A stretch of DNA of 11,379 bases from Micromonosporaceae bacterium (lineage in GTDB: Bacteria > Actinomycetota > Actinomycetes > Mycobacteriales > Micromonosporaceae), in assembly GCA_019690055.1 (NCBI GenBank), contig JADGGF010000090.1, positions 1-11,379 on the forward strand. The letters run 5' to 3'. Each line of letters starts with the position of its first letter. Within the stretch, counting starts at the first letter, position 1. The notes below the pieces were generated by a model. That model had not been told where the DNA came from. It was given only the letters and a program-made list of their open reading frames with translations, and did not search any database. Of this stretch, positions 1 to 5,868 are shown in pieces. A program made the position numbers and the translations under genes.

Positions 1-306
1 GGCCCGCCCCAGCCCCTCGGCATAGGCAACCACAAATCCGTAGCGCTCGGCCGCGGCATCCCAGCCGTAGTACTCCTCCGAGTGATCAGCACTGCCGAGG
101 GCTCCGTGGAGCATGAGCACGAGCGGCGCCGGGTCCGGTACCGACGCCGGGACATACAACGCGTACGACCGCTGCTGTCCGCCCGACTCGATGGTCCAGG
201 TTCCGTTCTGACTCTGACTCTGACTCTGGCTCGGGCTGTCCGCCGCCGGACGGCAGCCGGTCAACACCAGCAACCCGAGCACGACCACCACCGACCACAG
301 TCTCAT
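1..306 (-). CDS. Secreted lipoprotein esterase, LpqC / PHB-depolymerase type (3' end missing)
   Basis: The frame opens at ATG 306-304 and stays open to the window edge, giving the first 102 residues. Residues 1-18 form a lipoprotein signal peptide: a short basic N-terminus, a Val/Leu-rich core and the lipobox LTGC with Cys18 as the lipidation site. A Ser-Gln repeat linker follows (about 26-33). From about residue 36 the protein resembles the start of the alpha/beta-hydrolase fold of LpqC and polyhydroxybutyrate depolymerases: RSYALYVPASV, then PLVLMLHGALGS, where His67-Gly68 would form the oxyanion-hole turn, and GFVVAYAEGLG. The catalytic Ser, Asp and His lie beyond the edge, so activity cannot be judged. 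It probably acts outside the membrane on esters; the substrate is unknown (feruloyl- or acetyl-ester hydrolase are alternatives). No good Shine-Dalgarno sequence precedes the ATG. Confidence 0.82.
   Translation of the reverse strand, partial: MRLWSVVVVLGLLVLTGCRPAADSPSQSQSQSQNGTWTIESGGQQRSYALYVPASVPDPAPLVLMLHGALGSADHSEEYYGWDAAAERYGFVVAYAEGLGRA
208..231. repeat. Hexanucleotide tandem repeat CTGACT x4 (last unit CTGGCT)
   Basis: Three perfect CTGACT units and one degenerate unit lie in tandem within the lipoprotein gene. On the coding strand they encode the Ser-Gln repeats just after the lipidated cysteine. The unit is two codons long, so slippage would change linker length without shifting the frame. 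Confidence 0.8.
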
Positions 307-343
307 GGCCGCGATTGTTCCGACCGGCGCATAAATCCAGCGT

Positions 344-358
344 CACCGTGCAACGGTG
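344..358. other. Perfect 6-bp inverted repeat CACCGT-GCA-ACGGTG
   Basis: A perfect palindrome with a 3-nt centre sits 38 bp upstream of the lipoprotein start and 24 bp downstream of the nucleotidyltransferase remnant. It could be an operator for the lipoprotein gene or a weak terminator for what precedes it. It lacks a T tract, which favours neither clearly. Confidence 0.35.
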
Positions 359-381
359 CGCGCAGTCATAAGTGCCCAGGA

Positions 382-900
382 TCACGACACGTTCGCGACG
401 GCCAGTACCTCGTCGTGCAGCGTGCGGAGCAGGCCCAGCGCCGCCGTCAGGTCCTCCGGGGAGCCGGACAGCCGGGTGATGAGGCCGCCACCCGATCGGC
501 GTACCGGGTCAGCGCGGTGGGGAACCGATCGGCGATGGCGACCCCACCCTTCTCGTTGGTCAGGTAGCGGCGCTCGACGGCGAACAGCACCTGCTCGACC
601 CGGCGGAGATCGCGCAGCAGGATGTCCGTCTTGTGCCCGCCGATACGCAGCCACACCCCACCATTGATCCACGGACCCCACTCGCCGTGCCGGCCGTGAC
701 CGTCGGGCGCGCCGCGATCGTCGAGCCGGACGATCGCCTCGTAGAGCTCGTCGAACTCCGGGCGCCGGCCCGGCTCGTAGTAGAGCCAGATGTCGATATC
801 TGAGTTAGTCGATGCTGCTCCCCGGCGTCCATGAGCCACCCAGCGTCAGCGCGGCCACGCCGGGAATCGCGCCGAGCGCCGCGCGCACCCGACCCAGGGC
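382..900 (-). pseudogene. Decayed nucleotidyltransferase-domain protein
   Basis: Three frames must be joined to recover one protein. Frame one (about 900-832) reads VRAALGAIPGVAALTLGGS and then meets a stop at 805-807; dropping base 831 restores the frame and gives GGSGRRGAASTNSDIDIW, the GGS...DxD signature of the DNA polymerase beta-like nucleotidyltransferase fold (metal-binding Asp-Ile-Asp). Frame two continues through GPWINGGVWLRIGG and DILLRDLRRVEQV, then passes abruptly to RRYLTNEKGGVAIADRFP. In the family as I remember it (about 250 aa) roughly 80-100 residues separate these motifs, so an internal deletion is inferred. A second frameshift near 482-500 moves to a third frame ending TLHDEVLAVANVS and TGA at 382-384. 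No clear start codon remains. Alternatives are sequencing error at the two shifts, but that would not explain the missing middle. Function before decay: probably antibiotic- or nucleotide-modifying transfer, unspecified. Confidence 0.75.
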
Positions 901-908
901 CGTGCATG

Positions 909-1250
909 CTAGAAACCCAGGTGCTCCGCCGCCACGCGTTTAGGGACGCACATACGCCACGCCTCGGTGACCAGCTCGGTCATCTCGTCGAGGTCGAGCG
1001 CGGCCAAGCGCGCCTCGACCCAGTTGAACCGCATGTCCGACGGGCGGGGTAGAAAGAACTTCTCCGGCTCGGCCGCGACCAGCGCCGCGCGCTCCTCCTT
1101 GGGGAAGGCGAAACCCATCGTCGTCTCATCGGCCGACATCGCCACATAGACGATCTGCTTGATCCGGAACTTGACCCGTCCCCGGATCACGTGCAGTTCC
1201 GTGCGGGGCAGCGACATCGCCACCCGCCGCACGTCCTCGAAGGTCACCAC
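909..1250 (-). CDS. MmcQ/YjbR-family protein
   Basis: A complete 113-residue protein of the MmcQ/YjbR (CyaY-like double-wing) family, usual length 110-120. Family marks are FEDVRRVAMSLP at the N-terminus, RVKFRIKQIVYVAMS, the FAFPKEERAALVAAEPEKFF stretch, and the C-terminal ALDLDEMTELVTEAWRMCVPKR segment. Members are called DNA-binding by fold analogy, but no role is established. Two adjacent GTG codons are possible starts. GTG 1250 lies 6 nt after a TACGGT box and gives MVTFEDV, the usual N-terminus as I remember it. GTG 1247 overlaps the stop of the upstream membrane-protein gene as GTGA, the classic 4-bp coupling arrangement. Either way the two genes overlap and are probably co-transcribed. 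Confidence 0.88.
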   Translation of the reverse strand: MVTFEDVRRVAMSLPRTELHVIRGRVKFRIKQIVYVAMSADETTMGFAFPKEERAALVAAEPEKFFLPRPSDMRFNWVEARLAALDLDEMTELVTEAWRMCVPKRVAAEHLGF

Positions 1251-2038
1251 AACCCGACCGTACCCACGCGACCGACACTTCCCGCCGGGGTCGCTGGTGT
1301 GGCGACGGCTAGCGCGCCCGAGACGTGGAATCGCAGCGTCCCGTCCGGCTGGCCCGGCTCGTTCCGGATGAACCCACAGAACTCATGACGCAGCAGCCAC
1401 CCGTGCTGGCGACACCCAGCGTCGTCCCGCAGCCGCTGCCAACCCTTGGTCGTCTCGAGATGCGCCCAGAGCCGTTCCGCGACCTCGTCTGAGGAGACGC
1501 CGTCCGGCGAGCCGATGAGGTAGATGTCGGAGCATTGCCCCGAGCCGCACCCCCGGTCGACCGAGATCAGCGTCAGATCCTCGGGCAACGGCAGCACCAG
1601 CAAGGAGTCCGGCGAGGTGAGGCGCAGATCGACGAACTCGGCAACCCAGCTGAACAAACAGACGCCGCAACAGACCGACAAGGCGGTGATGCCGGCCGCT
1701 AGCACGGCACCCCAGCGCCGCCGCGCCGCTGATTCCCCGCCGGCCGCCCCCGCGTTCGGGGCGCGGCGGGCCCGGCGCCGATCGACCGCCCAGGCGACGC
1801 CGCGGGCGAGCAGTGTCACGGGTCCCCAGAACAAGGCCGCTTCGGCCCACTCTGGCTGCCGCGGGTCGGCGATCCACCCGACAAAGACCGAATAGAGGAT
1901 CGTCAGGATCACAACCAGCGCGGCCCCGAAGCCGATGCGGACGCTCCGAGACCAGGTCACCGTCCAGAGCAGCAGGATCGGCAGCCCTAACCACACCGCC
2001 AGGCCGGCCACCTCGACCAGCCACCACAATCCATCCAC
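1244..2038 (-). CDS. Four-helix membrane protein with a cysteine-containing C-terminal domain, function unknown
   Basis: I do not recognise a family for this 264-residue protein. Hydrophobic segments lie at about 5-28, 34-57, 66-86 and 108-132. The loop between the third and fourth is very basic (DRRRARR, RRR) and the short loop after the first carries two arginines, so the positive-inside rule puts both loops in the cytoplasm and both termini outside. The C-terminal 130 residues would then be extracytoplasmic. They contain four cysteines (164, 169, 209, 221) in RGCGSGQCSD and AGCRQHGWLLRHEFCGF, suggesting two disulfides. The frame is supported by codon use and by these motifs. GTG 2038 is preceded by TACGAT and 7 nt with no Shine-Dalgarno sequence, suggesting a leaderless start. 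The gene overlaps the MmcQ/YjbR gene downstream by 7 nt. Confidence 0.75.
   Translation of the reverse strand: MDGLWWLVEVAGLAVWLGLPILLLWTVTWSRSVRIGFGAALVVILTILYSVFVGWIADPRQPEWAEAALFWGPVTLLARGVAWAVDRRRARRAPNAGAAGGESAARRRWGAVLAAGITALSVCCGVCLFSWVAEFVDLRLTSPDSLLVLPLPEDLTLISVDRGCGSGQCSDIYLIGSPDGVSSDEVAERLWAHLETTKGWQRLRDDAGCRQHGWLLRHEFCGFIRNEPGQPDGTLRFHVSGALAVATPATPAGSVGRVGTVGLW
1257..1262 (-). promoter_or_regulatory. Possible -10 box TACGGT, 6 nt before GTG 1250
   Basis: TACGGT fits TAnnnT and lies 6 nt before the first possible start of the MmcQ/YjbR gene, inside the end of the upstream coding region. This would allow a leaderless transcript in addition to read-through from the upstream gene. 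No convincing -35 element is seen, and the box may be chance. Confidence 0.25.
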
Positions 2039-2045
2039 CGCGATG

Positions 2046-2051
2046 ATCGTA
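2046..2051 (-). promoter_or_regulatory. -10 box TACGAT exactly 7 nt before GTG 2038 (leaderless start)
   Basis: The minus strand reads TACGAT, seven bases, then the GTG start of the membrane-protein gene. TAnnnT placed 6-7 nt before the start codon is the known geometry of actinobacterial leaderless transcripts, and no ribosome binding site is present. A -35 element is not evident. Confidence 0.5.
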
Positions 2052-2098
2052 GTAACCCGACCCCGCCAGGGATGGCCCCGTACGCCCGGTCAAACGCG

Positions 2099-2132
2099 CT
2101 GGGCCCCGGACGCTACGGCGTCCAGGGCCCAG
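2099..2132 (-). terminator. Stem-loop terminator downstream of aceE
   Basis: Arms 2099-2113 and 2118-2132 pair over 15 positions with one mismatch (C against A) around a 4-nt loop. It lies 15 bp beyond the aceE stop codon. Only a short TTT follows on the minus strand, as is common for terminators in high-GC actinobacteria. Confidence 0.75.
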
Positions 2133-2146
2133 CCCGCGTTGTCCGG

Positions 2147-4894
2147 TCAGTACTCGCCGCCGGTCTCGCCGACGGGCGCGGCGTTCACGTCGTGGATGGC
2201 GTACTTGCGAGCGGCGTCCTCGGCGACGGCCACCGGGACCTCGCCGCGCAGGGCAAGTTGGCGCAGCGCCGCGACCGTGATCGACTCGGCGTCGACGTGG
2301 AAGTGCCGGCGCAGCGCGTGCCGGGTGTCCGACAGGCCGAAGCCATCGGTCCCCAGCGACGTGAAGTCGGTCGGCACCCACCGGGCGATGAGGTCCGGCA
2401 CGGCCCGGATGAAGTCGGAGACCGCCACCACCGGGCCCGGCGCCCCGGAGAGCGCCCGCGTCACGTACGGCACGCGGGCCGGCTGGCCGGGATGCAGGAG
2501 GTTCCATTCCTCGCAGGCCACCGCCTCGCGGCGCAGCTCGGTCCACGAGGTGGCCGACCAGACATCGGCCGCCACGCCCCAGTCCTGCGCCAGCAGTTGC
2601 TGCGCCTTGAGCGCCCACTGCATGCCTGTGCCGGAGGCGAGCAGCTGCACCCGGGGCGCGTTCGGCCCGACGTTCGGCGCCGGAGCGTACCGGTACAGCC
2701 CCTTCAGCAGCCCGTCGACGTCCAGGTTGGACGGTTCCGCCGGCTGCACGATCGGCTCGTTGTAAACAGTCAAATAGTAGAATATGTCCTCAGGGTTCTC
2801 GCCGTACATCCGGTGCAGCGCGTTCTCCGTGATGTAGGCGATCTCGTACGCGAACGCCGGGTCGTACGCGACCACGGCCGGGTTGGTCGCGGCGAGCAGC
2901 AGCGAGTGGCCGTCCTCGTGCTGCAGGCCCTCGCCGTTGAGCGTGGTCCGGCCAGCGGTGGCGCCCAGCAGGAAGCCCCGCGCCATCTGGTCGGCCGCCG
3001 CCCACAGTCCGTCGCCGGTGCGCTGGAACCCGAACATCGAGTAGAAGATGTAGACGGGAATCATTGGCTCGTCGTGCGTGGCGTACGACGAGCCCGCGGC
3101 GGTGAAGGACGCCACCGACCCCGCCTCGTTGATGCCCTCGTGCAGGATCTGGCCGTCGACGGCCTCCCGGTAGGACAGGAACAGCTCCCGGTCCACCGGC
3201 GTGTACTGCTGCCCGTGGGGCGAGTAGATCTTCGCGGTCGGGAACAGCGAGTCCATGCCGAAGGTGCGCGCCTCGTCCGGGATGATCGGCACCCAACGCT
3301 TGCCGATATTCTTGTCCTTCATCAGGTCCTTGAGCAGCCGGACGAAGGCCATCGTGGTGGCGACCTTCTGCTTGCCCGAGCCCCGCTTGAGGTCGCCGAA
3401 CGCGTCCGACGGCGGGATCGGCAGCGGCTTGGACCGGGTGCGCCGCGACGGCACCGGGCCGCCCAGCGCCCGCCGGCGCTCCCGCATGTAGGCGAGTTCC
3501 TCGGACTTCTCGCCCGGGTGGTAGTACGGCGGACGGTACGGGTCGGCCTCCAGGGCCGAGTCGGGGATGGGCAGGTTGAGCCGGTCCCGGAACGCCTTGA
3601 GGTCGGCCAGGCTCAGCTTCTTCATCTGGTGCGTGGCGTTGCGCGCCTCGAAGCTGGAGCCCAGCGTCCAGCCCTTGATGGTCTTGGCGAGGATCACCGT
3701 GGGCTGGCCGGCGTGCTCCATCGCCGCCTTGTACGCCGCGTAGAGCTTGCGGTAGTCGTGGCCGCCCCGCTTGAGGTTCCAGATCTCCTCGTCGGTCATG
3801 TGCTCGACCATCTTGCGCGTGCGCGGGTCGCGACCGAAGAAGTGCTCGCGGACGTACGCCCCGGACTCCGCCTTGTACGTCTGGTAGTCCCCGTCCGGCG
3901 TGGTGTTCATGAGGTTGACCAGCGCGCCGTCGGTGTCGGCGGCGAGCAGCGGGTCCCACTCCCGACCCCAGATCACCTTGATGACGTTCCACCCGGCCCC
4001 GCGGAAGAGCGCCTCCAGCTCCTGGATGATCTTCCCGTTGCCGCGGACCGGCCCGTCCAGGCGCTGCAGGTTGCAGTTGATCACAAACGTGAGGTTGTCC
4101 AGCTCCTCGCGGGCGGCGATGCCCAGCGCGCCGATCGACTCGGGCTCGTCCATCTCGCCGTCACCGAGGAAGGCCCAGACGTGCTGGTCGCTGGTGTCCT
4201 TGATGCCCCGGTGGTGCAGGTACCGGTTGAACCGAGCCTGGTAGATCGCGTTGATCGCCCCCAGACCCATCGATACCGTGGGGAACTCCCAGAAGTCGGG
4301 CATCAGCCGCGGATGCGGATAGGACGGCAGCCCGCCGCCGGCCCCGGCGTGGGAGAGCTCCTGCCGGAACCCGTCGAGCTGAGCCTCGGTCAGGCGCCCC
4401 TCGAGGAACGCGCGGGCGTAGATGCCGGGCGAGGCGTGCCCCTGGAAGAAGACCTGGTCACCGCCGCCCGGATGGTCCTTGCCCCGGAAGAAGTGGTTGA
4501 AGCCGACCTCGTACAGGCTCGCCGAGCTGGCGAATGTCGAGATGTGTCCACCGGCCCCGATGTTCGGCCGCTGGGCGCGGTGCACCATGATCGCCGCATT
4601 CCACCGCACCCATGCGCGGATTCGCCGCTCCACCGCCTCGTCCCCGGGAAACCAGGGCTCGCGCTCCGGCGGAATGGTGTTGATGTAGTCCGTGGTGGTC
4701 AACGGGGGCACGCCCACCTGGTGCTCCCGGGCCCGCTCCAGCAGGCGCAACATCACGTACCGGGCACGCTGGCGGCCGCCGGTGGCCACGACGCCATCGA
4801 GGGACTGGGTCCACTCGAGGGTCTCCTCGGGATCGATGTCGGGGAGCTGGCTCGGCAGGCCGTCGGAGATCACAGGCCGCTTGCGTGCTGTCAT
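2147..4894 (-). CDS. aceE: Pyruvate dehydrogenase E1 component, homodimeric type
   Basis: This 915-residue protein (E. coli AceE 887) is the thiamine-diphosphate-dependent E1 of the pyruvate dehydrogenase complex. It decarboxylates pyruvate and reductively acetylates the lipoyl groups of E2, feeding acetyl-CoA to the TCA cycle and lipid synthesis. The ThDP/Mg motif is GDGEMDE at 244-250 closing with NCN at 273-275. Active-site histidines equivalent to E. coli His106, His142, His407 and His640 are seen in GGHIST (His117), QGHASPG (His153), NATHQMKK and QHEDGHS, and the cofactor-activating glutamate in PDEARTFGMD. Similarity runs to the end (LGTDGFGLSDTR, AALRQLALRGE). The start ATG has a strong GAGGAG Shine-Dalgarno sequence 6 nt upstream. 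It is transcribed alone, ending in a hairpin, and diverges from yjbQ. No anomaly is seen. Confidence 0.98.
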   Translation of the reverse strand: MTARKRPVISDGLPSQLPDIDPEETLEWTQSLDGVVATGGRQRARYVMLRLLERAREHQVGVPPLTTTDYINTIPPEREPWFPGDEAVERRIRAWVRWNAAIMVHRAQRPNIGAGGHISTFASSASLYEVGFNHFFRGKDHPGGGDQVFFQGHASPGIYARAFLEGRLTEAQLDGFRQELSHAGAGGGLPSYPHPRLMPDFWEFPTVSMGLGAINAIYQARFNRYLHHRGIKDTSDQHVWAFLGDGEMDEPESIGALGIAAREELDNLTFVINCNLQRLDGPVRGNGKIIQELEALFRGAGWNVIKVIWGREWDPLLAADTDGALVNLMNTTPDGDYQTYKAESGAYVREHFFGRDPRTRKMVEHMTDEEIWNLKRGGHDYRKLYAAYKAAMEHAGQPTVILAKTIKGWTLGSSFEARNATHQMKKLSLADLKAFRDRLNLPIPDSALEADPYRPPYYHPGEKSEELAYMRERRRALGGPVPSRRTRSKPLPIPPSDAFGDLKRGSGKQKVATTMAFVRLLKDLMKDKNIGKRWVPIIPDEARTFGMDSLFPTAKIYSPHGQQYTPVDRELFLSYREAVDGQILHEGINEAGSVASFTAAGSSYATHDEPMIPVYIFYSMFGFQRTGDGLWAAADQMARGFLLGATAGRTTLNGEGLQHEDGHSLLLAATNPAVVAYDPAFAYEIAYITENALHRMYGENPEDIFYYLTVYNEPIVQPAEPSNLDVDGLLKGLYRYAPAPNVGPNAPRVQLLASGTGMQWALKAQQLLAQDWGVAADVWSATSWTELRREAVACEEWNLLHPGQPARVPYVTRALSGAPGPVVAVSDFIRAVPDLIARWVPTDFTSLGTDGFGLSDTRHALRRHFHVDAESITVAALRQLALRGEVPVAVAEDAARKYAIHDVNAAPVGETGGEY

Positions 4895-4900
4895 TGTGGC

Positions 4901-4905
4901 TCCTC
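4901..4905 (-). promoter_or_regulatory. aceE ribosome binding site (GAGGA)
   Basis: CGAGGAGCC lies just upstream of ATG 4894, with the purine-rich core about 6 nt from the start. It fixes the aceE start and contrasts with the genes in this window that have no Shine-Dalgarno sequence. Confidence 0.8.
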
Positions 4906-4994
4906 GGTTGAGAAGAGCGCATCGTCGCTGCGCACAGGGCGTTCCTTCGGAAGGTCGGCTCCGGGGTCGCCGGAGACAGTCGGTCTTCCTCGCT

Positions 4995-5024
4995 ATCCTG
5001 CCTCTCGGCCGTCCCTTCCGTCAC
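4995..5024 (-). promoter_or_regulatory. Putative aceE promoter (GTGACG-N18-CAGGAT)
   Basis: On the minus strand GTGACG (5019-5024) and CAGGAT (4995-5000) are 18 bp apart, resembling vegetative actinobacterial promoters. The start point would be near 4988, leaving a leader of about 95 nt before the aceE start. It is assigned by eye only. Confidence 0.3.
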
Positions 5025-5214
5025 GCCATCCCGTACCTGACGCGACGAGCAGCACACCTACCCACCAGTAGGGGGGACACCACCGAAACGAGGGCTGACC
5101 CGGCGGCTGACCGATGGCCGACGACTGTTGGCCGACCCCCGGGCATTGGTCTCGACCGAACCGCCCTCACCCACCAGCAGACGGCGAGGATTCCCAGCTA
5201 GACGGCGAGGAATT

Positions 5215-5619
5215 ATGGACACCGAGGTGATCACCGTACGAACCGGGTCCCAGGCGACGGTCGTGGACATCACGGACCGGGCGTCGGCCTTCGTCCGGGG
5301 ACGGGGGGACGGACTGCTGCACGTCTTCGTCCCCCACGCCACCGCCGGCATCGCGATCATCGAGACCGGCGCCGGCTCCGACGACGACCTGCTCACCGCG
5401 CTGGACTCGGTGCTGCCCGCCGACGGACGCTGGCGGCACCGCCACGGATCGCCGGGCCACGGTCGCGACCACGTGGTGCCCGCCTTCGTGACGCCCTACG
5501 CGAGCCTGCCGGTGATCGGTGGCCGGATCGCCCTGGGCACCTGGCAGTCGATCTGCCTGGTCGACACCAACGGCGACAACCCGACCCGCCAGGTCCGCTT
5601 CTCCTTCCTCCCCGGCTGA
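5215..5619 (+). CDS. yjbQ: YjbQ / UPF0047 family protein (secondary thiamine-phosphate synthase)
   Basis: A complete 134-residue member of UPF0047, usual length 130-140. Visible family features are HVFVPHATAGIAIIE (36-50), the DDLLTALDSVLP segment, the His-rich GHGRDHV loop (81-87) and the C-terminal GGRIALGTWQSICLVDTNG (102-120). E. coli YjbQ has weak thiamine-phosphate synthase activity that can replace ThiE; the main role of the family is not settled. ATG 5215 is chosen because GGCGAGGA lies immediately upstream and the family starts here; an upstream in-frame extension would add 29 residues of unrelated, Arg-rich sequence. It diverges from aceE, which needs thiamine diphosphate, and converges on the L,D-transpeptidase gene. 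Confidence 0.9.
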   Translation: MDTEVITVRTGSQATVVDITDRASAFVRGRGDGLLHVFVPHATAGIAIIETGAGSDDDLLTALDSVLPADGRWRHRHGSPGHGRDHVVPAFVTPYASLPVIGGRIALGTWQSICLVDTNGDNPTRQVRFSFLPG

Positions 5620-5645
5620 TCAATCGCTCGAGCACCGAGGATTAC

Positions 5646-5735
5646 GGCCTCGGGCCGCGTGGCCTGGACTGAGGAACCGACGTCGGCCAACGACCGAAGT
5701 GACGAGGCAAGGCCACGCACCAAGGGCCCGAGGCC
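5646..5735. repeat. Structured repeat copy 1 (two-part stem with conserved apical loop)
   Basis: The outer stem pairs 5646-5656 with 5725-5735 (11 bp, perfect). After a 6-nt bulge on the 3' side, the inner stem pairs 5657-5665 with 5710-5718 (9 bp, perfect). The 44-nt loop begins GGACTGAGGAAC and contains AACGACCGAAG plus a small CCGACGTCGG palindrome. It lies 26 bp after the yjbQ stop. It may end yjbQ transcription, but its loop is shared with copy 2, which a simple terminator would not need. Confidence 0.75.
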
Positions 5736-5738
5736 GGT

Positions 5739-5827
5739 GCGAGCGCCAGCCCGGCGACGGCTTGCGCTGGACTAAGGAACGAGCGAACGACGAAGGAAGC
5801 GCAAGCCTCACTAGGAGCCGGGCTCGC
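5739..5827. repeat. Structured repeat copy 2 (different stem, same loop)
   Basis: The inner stem pairs 5759-5768 with 5798-5807 (10 bp, perfect). The outer stem pairs 5750-5755 with 5817-5822 and 5739-5743 with 5823-5827, with unpaired bases between. The 29-nt loop begins GGACTAAGGAAC and contains AACGACGAAGG, nearly the loop of copy 1, although the stem sequences are unrelated. Copy 2 starts 4 nt after copy 1. Confidence 0.75.
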
Positions 5828-5862
5828 CCGAGCGCAGCGAGGGACAATCGGGCGGAGCGAGC
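5822..5862. terminator. Third hairpin, overlapping copy 2, beyond the L,D-transpeptidase stop
   Basis: GCTCGC (5822-5827) can pair with GCGAGC (5857-5862) and CCGA (5828-5831) with TCGG (5848-5851), with a 5-nt bulge on the right. Its left arm is also the right arm of the outer stem of copy 2, so the two structures exclude each other. It lies 6 bp beyond the L,D-transpeptidase stop and may act as that gene's terminator. Confidence 0.4.
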
Positions 5863-5868
5863 ACCGAA

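Larger units (their letters stand above)
4895..5214. other. Divergent intergenic region between aceE and yjbQ
   Basis: These 320 bp contain no supported gene. Visible structure: an inverted repeat CTCCGG-GGTCG-CCGGAG (4959-4975) in the presumed aceE leader, and three pairs of direct repeats on the yjbQ side: GGCTGACC at 5093 and 5105, TGGCCGAC at 5115 and 5129, GACGGCGAGGA at 5180 and 5201. The last copy supplies the yjbQ ribosome binding site. The conserved TPP-riboswitch core (CTGAGA with its partner) is not present on either strand. Confidence 0.6.

Noticed and set aside
2072..5071. A 999-codon open frame on the plus strand opposite aceE
   Set aside because: It mirrors aceE almost exactly, its product is a low-complexity Arg/Val/Gly-rich string, and aceE is unmistakable. 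High-GC genes routinely leave the opposite strand open.
4895..5214. Possible TPP riboswitch between aceE and yjbQ
   Set aside because: I looked for it because both genes relate to thiamine, but the conserved CTGAGA and partner segments are absent on both strands.
5128..5214. A longer yjbQ start adding 29 residues
   Set aside because: The extra residues are Arg/Pro/Ser-rich and unlike the family, while the inner ATG has a strong ribosome binding site.
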